Of a stretch of DNA of 64,000 bases, positions 36,301 through 48,300 are shown one piece after another (position 1 is the first letter of the stretch; each line of letters begins with the position of its first letter). The stretch covers positions 992,001 through 1,056,000 of the forward strand of contig NC_089573.1 in NCBI RefSeq assembly GCF_040115645.1, written 5' to 3'. The position numbers and the translations under genes are program-made. A model generated the notes under the pieces. The model did not search any database, had not been told where the DNA came from, and saw nothing but the letters and a program-made list of their open reading frames with translations. The stretch comes from Euwallacea fornicatus (taxonomy: Eukaryota; Arthropoda; Insecta; Coleoptera; Curculionidae).

Positions 36301-39300
36301 ATAGAAAGAATGTTCACAAAGGAAAAGGCAAAGCGGACCCTTGAAGGAATTAAATAGCTACCGATAAACGGATCACGTACTCTTCACCCTGGACGGAGTT
36401 CTAACCCTTCTTGCCGATCCCTGTTGGACTTAACTTTTTAATTCTGGAAAAAAGTATGCCCTGACGGCGCTTCAGCAATTTTAATAAACACACAATCCAA
36501 TTTTGATCCTTCCTTCTGCCTCGGTTTCACATTTGAAAATTCGTGTCAGATTTAATAAGCTCTAATTAGTTCGCGTTCCAAATCTGAAAGTTGAAACGGG
36601 CATTTTTTCATATTTTCCAGAAATCGTCGAGTTGGTTCGTAAAGGGCCTGACGCGAACAACGGATCTCCATTGAGGCCGACCATCTCCAGCGAGAACGTG
36701 AACGAACAAGTCGACGAAATAACATCCCTCATAGAAAAATGCTGGTCAGAGGATCCCCATGAACGACCCGATTTCGGCACCCTCAAAACCAAATTGCGAC
36801 AGATGTGTCGAAAGTAAGTGCCTATTTTCTACCTTTTTCTTTTCTAGTTTTCCGTGCTTTTCCCGAGCCCCAAAACCGTTGGACTTCGCGATGTTTTAAC
36901 TGAAAAGTCTTGGTAAGAAGTCTAATTAAGGACATTTCCATGAAAAGTCCATTGTTTGGAAACAAATATTAAAAAGTGACATATAGCACCTTATTTACTT
37001 ACTTAACAAACTTTTCAGTTTAAGCTTTGAAATTCCGAAAAACACCTACTTATAAAATGTCTAAACTTAAAATAAAAACTCCTCAAAGACTAACAAAGGC
37101 TTTGCTCTCCGGAATGCCTTAACGGCGAAGGTTAGTTAAACATTAAAAAGGAATTTTTTCCGAGTATTTAACTTCTTTTAATCACCTGATTTAATAGTTT
37201 CGTCCAAATGCATATTCAACAACAATGGACGTAATAACAATAATAATCATGGAAAACGCAATTCGATGATGCGTCATTTCTGGAAGATATCACATTACCC
37301 TCGTAAATTACGGCAATTGCTTCTTTCAAATTTTCCATGCAATGCCATTTGGAAGGCAATAATTGAACGAAGATGTTCGTGTTTCTATATGGTTAGCTAA
37401 AAATAAGCTGCGTGTTGCCTGGACACCTAAATGGGTCAGCACTTTAGCTGCCCTCATTAAACTACGTTCTTAATTTCTCTATAAGGAGCATATAATTTTA
37501 CAGCAAACCTTGGATATTTAGATCTGGGTGAGTATTTAAAACGAGTAGATTTTTCGAGTAAATTAGGAGTATTTTAGATTTCCTGCAGATTCTTCGAGCT
37601 TCCATTGTTGGCATGTTGCAATTTGTAAACTGGAAAAGTTCGAAATCGAAAACGTGTGTGGTTACTTTAAACAATTAGCTATCCGAGTCCAATAGGGACA
37701 ATACAATTTTCATGCACCATAGAGCTTTTTCGTATCGACTTAAATGTGGAACTATGAATTAGCGACTCTCCATGAAATTGGGAAAATGTAAATTGTGCCT
37801 AATAGACGGTAGAGAGTGTCTTGCCTATACCATTGTCCATGTATGTCCAGCTGCTGTTCAAAAAAGAAGCCGGGGCATTCGTTCCCTAAGTAATCAGCAT
37901 CCCTCTCCTGATTTTCTGCCATGAATTTTGGTAATGTACTTTTATCCGGGAATTTCTCCATATCGCTCATTAGTTTTTTATGGAGAAATCCAAAAAATGA
38001 AACTGTCGCAAAGCAAAAGAACGAACGTTGCGGAAAATGTTTATATCTAACTTCTTTCTCCAACCTTTTTTGAACATCAGTTAGATTACAATGCCTGGAT
38101 CGATTTTAGGACGGGTCTTCGACCTCGCCCTCGAAACTGGAGACGATCGAGATTTTCATCTCCCTTATGTGAGAGAATCTTAGAGAAAAATAGCCAATTA
38201 ACGTAGCCTAAAACGTACTAACTTTGTGAATTCTGCCTGAGCTTGCGAACTTCCTCATTAAGCCCGAAAGTATTTTTGTCATGAGAAATGTCGGGGTGTG
38301 CATCTTGCTTGCAATGTCTGACCCGTTTAGTTTACATATCGATTACACACTCCTGCAGTTGTAGTGGTCGTAATTGTGTGTCAGAGGAATGGCGGTACCT
38401 TTTTGAAGCTGAGAAACAAAAATTACTTAATTAGCTCTTTATTTCATATCTTTAGAGCGCTCCTTTATCTATTTTTTTTCGTTTGAAAAATTTAATCACT
38501 ATCTGATTTGAGATTCAGAGAAACAATTTACCTCCTTGAGAGGAAAATTTAGTTAGAGCTTTAAAGTTTCCCTTTTTGTTTCCAGAGAAAATGACATGAA
38601 CTTACTCGACAACTTGTTGACTCGCATGGAACAATATGCTAATAACTTGGAATCGTTAGTCCAAGACAGGACTAAAGATTACCTAGAGGAAAAGCGGAAA
38701 TGTGAAGAGGTTCTCTATCAGCTTCTTCCAAAGAGCGTTGCCCAGCAACTTATTATGGGAGAATCGGTTACCGCCGAGGCATTCGACTCTGTAACAATAT
38801 ATTTCAGTGACATTGTGGGATTCACTGCCCTTTCTGCTGAAAGCACCCCTTTGCAAGTTGTGGACTTGCTCAATGATCTCTACGGACTTTTCGACTCTAG
38901 AGTCGAGCATTATGAAGTTTATAAGGTAAGCATCGTGAAACAGACAAATTCAAATATGCTAAAGTCGTTTTACGTGAAAGCGTAATTACCATTCAAAGAA
39001 AGTGGTATTAATTCGAATTAGTGAAATCTTGTCCCTCATCGCGGTAATATGGTTTTCTCCTACATTTTTCTGATCCCGGCCCCAATCACTTCAATATACA
39101 CTGGCGAGCATAAAATTCGGGTCACTTCGAAATTTTCAAATATGAATGTATTGAAAGAGAAGTGATATTTTTCGCTGGCATACCGGCATTGCTTCATGAA
39201 ATTTCGGATCATTGAGGAAATGTTTACGGTTCTGCATGGTTCTACCATGAAAAAAAAAATGAATGATAAAATACCTTCAATATCAAGATGTTACAGTACT

Positions 39301-42300
39301 TGGGTAATGGACACCTGTACAATACATCGGTTATTTGGGTACAGGATCGTGTTTTTTTCACCATTTACCCTGAACAAGGTTAAAGAACCTCAGAATCGAT
39401 AAAGGCTATCCTTTTTTATTTTTTTGGAAGTTAGGAAGGCAAAAATTTCGAAAATACTAAAGCGACCCGAATTTTATGCTCGCCAGTGTATATGAATTTA
39501 GTATGGAAAAAAATACAGCATGTAGATATATAGAATATTGAAAAATTTGCTTTTGACTCTATTCCTCCAGACCTGCGTATGTTCAAACTTGAACAGGTGC
39601 ATAAAGAGATGAATTCATTACATCAGGAAAGGGTTATTGACGTCGAGCACTTTATTTGTTTAGACGGGAGGGTCGTCCGAGATAATAAAGCGACCTTTAA
39701 AAAGAATATACGATATGTTTATCTTAAACACTCAAGCGACTCTAAAATCAATCCTCGATGGTAACAGACTTGTCCAAACACATCGGGGAGTTATCTCGCA
39801 ACCGTTCAAAGACCGTTCTGGGCAAGCGCACTATTCATATTCAGTTGGAATTGGCACTTTGACCTGGGACACCCCGTGTATGTATGATAGATTGGAGAAT
39901 AAAATTATCCTCTCCATTCTATCGCTGACCTAACACTAGTCTTCCCGTAGCTGTCGCTTTAGTCAAGAAGGTGTTTTAAGAATTAACGAAAAAATTTAAC
40001 ACAATCGCTGATACGGTTTCTTATCCCGACCGTAAGCAGACCATCGAAGTGCGTCCAGCGGTCCAAAAGACATGGCATCTTATAACTGACCAAAATGATA
40101 CGTGCACTGATTTTTTTGTGCCTCTCTGTATAACAACCGCCACATTTCACGATGATTTTAATTTTATCTATTAAAAGCAATTTTGGATTGAGTAAAACAA
40201 TGTGAAAGCACTATGAAACAATGATTTACCTATTGGTTCTACGCAGTGCGCGACTAAATCCAACAGCTCCTCTTCGTTAAAACTTTGAAATTAATTTTGA
40301 TATAGACTTCAAACTTCGCGGTAAATGGAGGTTTCTAATGCGAGGTCGGACTCCAAATTGAGAATTATCAGACCCTCAACATCTCATAATTCTCAATGTT
40401 GAATTTTACGTTTCCGGGAGGTATCACTTTTCCTACATGAATTTTTTAAAATTAATTAATAATATCTATAGGCAATTTGATTTTGCTTTTAGAACTTTGA
40501 GAAAAGCCATCATTTAATATGCCCTTTTTGGTAAAGCTCTGTGAATGAGGTATTAACCGATGTTATTAGTGCGCGTATGTTGAAAATAGTGTTCGCCCGA
40601 CCGCGACACTGCGGAAAAATTGAAAATTTTAATGTTCAGATTCATCAGTTAAACGATTTGGCATTGTATTGAAAAAATACTCAAAAACGGCACCATTCAG
40701 GGTGCTTAAAAGTCGCAAGTCGACCTTCAAGTCCAAATTGGTTTGGAGGTTAAACAAGGACGTGGGACTTACCTATCACAATTTAAGGAACAACATTCGA
40801 TCACAAGCGATAGAATTCCATTTATTGCGTAAATTCACGATTAATTCCCGTCTTTGATATATCACCGAGGAAATTTATTTTTCCAAACAGGTGGAAACCA
40901 TCGGAGATGCTTACATGGTGGTCTCAGGCCTTCCTGAGCGGAACGGACTTAAGCATGCTTTCGAAATTAGCCGATTAGCTTTAGATCTTCTGGGAGCCAT
41001 CAAACAGTTTAAAATTCGTCACAGACCAGACTACCCATTACGGCTGCGCATTGGTTTGCACAGTGGTCCAGTCGTGGCGGGGGTGGTGGGGCACAAGATG
41101 CCCCGTTATTGCCTCTTCGGAGATACTGTCAACACTGCATCTAGGATGGAGCAAAACGGGCTACCTCTAAAAATACACCTTAGTGGGAACACCAAGAATA
41201 TTTTGGATAAGGTTGGTCGCTTTGAAATCGAACTACGGGGAGACATTGAAATGAAGGTGAGGATTTTTCAGCGTCCTTGGGGGTTCTGATCCTGAGGCAC
41301 TTTTATTGTCCATATAATACACGCGATATATGTTTCTCGCTATCGTCGTAAATTGTCATTTAATATTAGTAATCTGCATCGGTCCAGCTGAGCTAGCTAG
41401 TCCTATCGGTATTAGGGAGCGTGGTAGTAATAATCGAAAAGATAAATTTTCGTCCTGCTGGCAGGAAATGTAACCTTTTAGGGACACGAAATTAACTATG
41501 AAGTGTCACTTTTAATGCCTAGACAGTAGGAGGATCGTTGCATTGACCGGGCATTAAAAAGTTTTGCGGCCGTAAAAGTTATTTACTGCGTAAACAATAA
41601 AAGTCCAAAATTCCAAACGCACGTATGCAAGCAATGTTAGCAAATCAAATAAAAAATTGTTTAAATAGATGAGAAAGAACGAAAAAATTTATGTGTTTTA
41701 GCTTTAGCCTGCCACTTAGCATTCGACTCGGCTACAAATATTGCTGCGGCAGTAAATTTGCTATTTTCACCCTTGGTGAATCAAACAACTATCACTTCCC
41801 CGCAGTAAGAATTACACGATAAGATGTTTCTTATGCTTCGGTGGGCTAAAAAAAAAATTGAAATGGAACAACCGGGCTCGTCTTTACTGTTCGAAGTGAT
41901 GATAAAGGATGACTACCAGAAGAAAAGTTTAACCTTATCTCCTAAACGTAATTGGGACATAATTAACGTTTCCAATATAATCAGATAATCGATATATCAG
42001 CGACGGGGTTCGGCACGCATACTAGAATCTGTTAATTTCCCGGCTTTATGAAGCTTATGAAATTGGCAACTGCGCCAAATTTATAATTACAAACGCTTAA
42101 TTAAAATCTTTGTTTGATTTCTGCCTTAGTTGCTTATCTAGGTGAAATCCTTTTATGTATTAATTAACAAGAGATCTCAATGTACCAATGGTAGTTTGTC
42201 AGTTAATTTATCGCTCGCGAAGGTAGTGAAAGTTTCTCATTATCTTATCAGGAAAGTATCACACCAGCTTTGTTTGACTTTTGATATTGCGATATCGATG

Positions 42301-45300
42301 GCGTTAAATATTTACCAAAACATCGTTTTATTGTTCTAATTCATGTTACACAGTTTAAAGCCGCAACAGGCTGTGATAATGAACTGTCACGTTTATCACT
42401 AAGTAACAGAAATTCAGCGTCTGATTAAACTAAAGTTCGGTTCGCTGACGAACTACTAGCGTCGAACAAAGCTTCACTTCCCTCTTGAAAACCGACTTGA
42501 AACCCTTCAATGGATTCATCCATCGCGGCCAATCATTTCGTTCCTTTTCAACTTAAATGACCAACTAGCCACGTTTTAATTAATAGTTTTTTTTTTTTTA
42601 TTTAACTTATTTTAAGTCAGTTTAAGTGTGTACATGCATCGATCTGACGTGTTAAAATGTATGTAAACGCGTTACTCTTTCGAACTGACTTAATTTTTAA
42701 ATTTTTTAAAATTTCTTCAAAATCAATTCTAAATTTCGATATATTTGCGTTTTAACTCATTCAGTACCGGACGTCGAATCACTATTGGGGTAGACCTTTA
42801 CGATGATTTTTTGAACCACCCACATATCAGGACCCATCTGGTACATTCATACGGGGCATAATATATTGAGCCAGGGCAGACGTCACGATGAGTCACAACG
42901 TGCGCATTCACTTCAACATTCGCCCCGAATAAGCCGCACCGTACACCCACCTGGTAAATTTAGTGATGAGTACGTCACTCCTAACAGAACCGAACTTTTG
43001 TGCGCTTACATAATGCACCGTATATATTAATTTTTTTAATTTTCTGCACTCGTTCGTGTGAAGTTTTGAGATAAACATCATCCATCAAGCTCATTTTTAC
43101 GAGCTAAAAACAAGCGCCTCGTCCACATTTTTTCTTTATTTCTTTTTCGTTAAGTAATGTATCAGAAAAAAAGCACCAGCTGCCATTATCGCGAGAATTA
43201 TCTTAATCCTCATTTCTTAGGCATTAAGCATCATTCGGCATACAAAAATATTTATGGGGTGAAGCATGACGAGCCTTAGTGATATCCCTTAATCTTTAAA
43301 CCTCATTCTTTATTCTCGTGGATAATCTGAATAAGCCGACGGAAGCGAGAAGTGCGGAAACGCAGTGAATATAACGAACGCTTCTGGCGTTCTGATTTTG
43401 TTTGGCTGATCTCGTTGAAGGGCGCGCTGTGCGTTCGGTCCGCTCAAGCTAAAGGCGACTCCAAGCCGAACGCGCCGCGCTAACCCGAGCTGCGCCGCGT
43501 TTCGAAATGCCCCGCTGAACTACGCAGAGAGGCGCAGAGAGGCGCTGACTAGCGAGAGATTTTTTACAGCAAAAAATTGATTGTGTGCTTTGCTCCAATG
43601 GGCGCGTGCGCGCGCGCGCCCTTTTCTAACTAAAACGAACGGTCGCTGAACTCAGAACCGTACAGACGGTACATCTATTTACGATTACGTTCAAAACTAA
43701 TGCGCACGAACGAACATTTTTCTTCGATGTACCGACCGTCTGCTCGTGTGCAAAATCATGGAATTTGGCTTACTTCGACGCAAATTGCCATTCGAATCTA
43801 ACGCGCCGCGACGCGCACAGCAGATTTTAACAGCGCGGCGCAGCGCGACGCGATCGGTCGGGAACCGCCTTAAAATACTCAAGTGAATGCGCACTACGCA
43901 GCAAAAGCAAAACGTATGTTGAGATGCAAGCAGGCAAATGAACACGAGTAAATGGATGTTCGAGGTGTTTGCGCCATCCGCTGCGTTCTCGCACTTCTCC
44001 CCTTTCACCCTACATTTGCTTTAGTCAGTTTGTTCAATGAAAAGATAGTTGCAGATCTTTTTCCTAATATGCAGAAATGTTCATCGCAACTGTGTAATGG
44101 AATAGGTTAGCTATATATCACAAATTTGCAGCGCACGTGTTTTTGTTAATTTCCACAGATTCACTTTTTGGTTAATCTTATTACTTAATCTTACTTATCA
44201 CGCTTTTGCTCATACACTTAGATTAATTTATAGAGAACGTGCCATGGAGTATTCCGAAATTCAACACAGTTACAAATATTCTGGTATTTGGTTCCAACAT
44301 TCTCAATATACTTAAGACTCTGTGATGTCCGGACTGATGTTATCTCCCCAATTACTGGTTTATTGTGATCTTGATCTTCCTCCCGGTGATCAATATGAAC
44401 CGAAGAAAGGCAGAAGCGACAATGGCATCGTCATCTCCGTAGGTATTTGAAAATGGCAATATTGTCATCAGCACGCACAAATTCATAGATGTCATTTCGG
44501 AAGCACAGAAAATTGTCTAGAAAATTATTATTATTATCTTCTTGTTGAATTTTCTTAGCCATCCATGGTCTGAATCAAAATTGTTCTCCACATTTACTTG
44601 AAAATTGTATCCTGGAGCCCTTTGACGCACTATGTGAAGGAAATTGATGGCATCCCATACCGAAGCTTTCTCGGCCATTATCCAAACAAATTTATCATTT
44701 TCGAAACAGAGAGTCTTCGATAATCAAAAATGGATAACAACCGGATATATAGGCTGTAACTTGGCGTTTGTATCTAGTAGCACGAATGCTAACCTAATGA
44801 AGTCCAACTTTGTTACATTTAGGTAAACACGGCAGGTATTCACAAACGATATGATTTTTCGGATTAGCCGAGCCAGTTAAACATCCATTTCTCCAATCCA
44901 TTTGCTAAAATCGGGTATTGTATGTCATCTTAATGGATTTATAACTTACTGGAACTCTAGAACGTTCTTAAAATATCGAGGAATTCAAAATTTTTGCATA
45001 TTCCGTAATGTCCTTTTTTTGTTACCGTTTGCTACTATGCGCATAGTACTTCTTTCTGTGAAGAACTTGCCATCGTCACGCTTCTCTTTTTGGAATTTTA
45101 AGATTTGAACAGGTGTGAATATATAGAATAACTCGTTTTAGCATCATTGAACATGTCTTCATCCTTGAATTCTCTTCTAGTTATTGGCCCTTTGTTCGGC
45201 AGCCAGTCTTTTACGACATCCAATCAACCGTCCAATCTAACATCCTCTGAGGATTTCTTCAGTGGTTATATTATGCTTTTTTTCAAATCGTTGGGCACAA

Positions 45301-48300
45301 TTTCTATTAAATTTAGGCCATTCACTTTTCAGCAACTTGTTTCTATACTCTTCTGTCCTCGTTTCGAATATGGCATCACTGATGGTTCCATCTTTATGTT
45401 TTTACCGCGAAAACCATATTAAAAATCCCTTATTGGTTGCAGTATTCAGAAATAAAAAAAAAAAAGTACGTTCATATTTTGATTTTCTTTAAAAAAATTG
45501 ATTTTTTTCGCTTTTTTTCCAGATTGGACAAACTTTAAATTAAAATGTAAAATTTTTAGACATTTGCTATTGAAATATGGGGACACCTCATTCATTTGGA
45601 GGAAGTCTAAAGATTTCAAGTGATTCTCACTGTTGACTTCCTTAATCTCATTTCTGAACACACGTGCTTTGTTTCGCATCTCGCCTGACGATATCATGTT
45701 TACTGCTCAAAGTAGGAGATTTGTTTACGAGTTTTCTTTGATACAGCACTATCAACAGCAATACTTGTATATGCTAAACTCACAAGCCAAGATAATCTCT
45801 TTATACCTGTAAGGACTTTGGAAAATCCCCTACGTATTGTGTCAACCACGGACTTGAAATTGATACAATCAAAAATTTTTGCTTTAAGGTTCATTTTATG
45901 TGAAGTTCGTCATAAATGGGTTCGTTATTTGAGAAAAATCTAAGAAAAAATAGAAAAGGAGGTGTGGGCAAGGGCTAATTTTTTTAAAGTAAAAAAAGAA
46001 TTTTTTGCAAAAACTCAGTTTTTCGATCTTATTTTAAATTTATCTTATGATTAAAGATTGAATAACCCGAAAAATGCGATATTTTCCTGTTTTCAATATA
46101 TGTATAAAAGTGACTTATACATGAGATGCACTGCACCTACATAAAACATTTACGTGTAACCCATCTCTTCGCATCGATTGCAATGAATTTGTACTCAGAT
46201 AACATCTACAGACGTTCCTTATTGTAAATCATCATTACCATTTTCAATGAGCATTTACACCATAGATCGGTGTTCAAAATTGTTCAATATTCCCTTGGTA
46301 TAAAATGTTTATCTGTAAAATAATCTCAGTTGCCTTACCACATCTTGGAGTATTGCTTGGGAGATTTTTCATCCTCTCAAAAGTCCAATAGCGATTAACT
46401 TGGACCACCTCCTTCGCTGATATCGGTTAAAGTTGTATCCATTTTTCTAGTTTCTTTCCATTAAAAACATGCTATGTGAACTGTTACTCCACTGGCTTTG
46501 ATCACAACAAACTACATTTTTCAAGTGACTTTATTATTCATGAAATGGGGGAATGATCTTACCTGAAGCAAGTTTATAGCGGTTTTATTGAAAATCAAAC
46601 CATTGCATTGCCGAACCGCGCTCTCAAAGCCATGTAATATTAAACGGGAAATAATAAAAGTTTGGTGGCTCTCGTAGGAAGAAATTGCATTTATGTATTA
46701 TGAAATTCAATGGAGAGAGTCTTGCGTTCAGAGGTTCTGTACACTTAGAGGACACAGTAAAGGTACTTAGTCAGCTAACGAATATTCCATACATATTAAA
46801 AGATAGGCTCTTCCCGATGAGAAAACACTCTACAGGGATTTCGTAAACTATACGAGGTACGAAGTTAAACGGTTAAGTTAGAGAAAAATTGCGTCTTTCT
46901 GTGTTCTGGAAAATCGTGCTTTCAAATTTGAAAAATTCCGAATGGATCCGATCTTATTTGGGAAAAACCGATTTTTCGCTATTCCTTTTTCACTGTTTTC
47001 GAATTTTATCTCAAAAAATATGCTAAAATAAATTTGCCACTTTTTTCATCTAAAAGATGGCGTTTTTAGATTTTCGACCCTGTATCTCGTTTCTTTGAAA
47101 TCATGCTCGATTTTTTTTTTTTAAATAATTAATGAATTCCATTTTACGCTTAGTGAATTCAACTTTTTTCCTGACTCCAATCATATAAATCATATTTATG
47201 ATTTATTAAATTATTTAGTCCAAAAAAATTCATTTTCTATTTCCAATATAACGAAACTTTTATTCGACATCGTGAGCGGCTTTAAAAACATTTTTTTAGA
47301 TCTATCAGTTAGTAAACAAGGAAATAAACAAAAAAAATGGTTTGATATTATTTTTTATGTTCCAATATTACACCATGATTCTCCAAGAATAAATGACACT
47401 TGTTAACAATTTCTTCCATGGCACTATTTAAAATCTCTGAAGTGATCTTTCTTATTGCAAGTCGAACTGTAACCTTCAACTCATCATTTTGAAAAGTCTT
47501 AGAGTAAATTTGATTTTTAAGGAATATCAGAAGATAGAAGTAGCATCAGAAGATCGCGGTTTCCAGTTGATGGGACCCTTAATGAAAATAAAATTATTTT
47601 GAAAACGGCCTCTTACATACTCAGTGTTATATCTGGAGTTACGACGAGGAACCCCGTCTTCTTGAAATCACATATTACCGAGCACTGCTCAAGGAATGTC
47701 GCTCACATCTTAATTTTTTTCTATTGTCCATATATTTCAGAATTTAGAGTCCCTCACAAAATTGTGGATCCAACGTGTTCTCAAAGTGCCACACCCAAGG
47801 CACTGTTAATATTTGAACGTTTGAGGGCAATTTTCATTTTTTGTTGCCCGATAATAATGATTTTTTCCATTAAATATGCCATTGTTAAAAAAATAACTGT
47901 CTTCTGTCTAAAATAAATAAATAAATAAATAAATAAATAAAAACTCATTTTCATGATACTGTCTAGCAAACCATTCGCACAGATTCTTCTACGCTCGAAA
48001 TCAGCAAACTTTCAGAGATCTGATACCTACTAGAGTGGTATCTTTGCTTACGTCCAACGTAACGTAATCACGTTCGTGTCGTAAATTGTCGTTATGTTGA
48101 AAAATGAAGTGTGAGATTTTTTTTTACCAAAACCAGTTAATACGTCATAAGTGTGATATATTATTGGATTCAGAAAAGCAAGTAAAATTTATTGCCCATA
48201 TAATGAAATTTGTTGACTATTTAAGAAGAACAAAGTTGATTATGGTTTCGAAGAACCTAAATGTCGGATTGAAACTCCAAAACATAATCTTGTAAAGAAA

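Noticed and set aside
37752..38063. 103-codon minus-strand open frame in cyclase intron 12
   Set aside because: No known motif, composition like the surrounding intron, opposite strand to the host gene.
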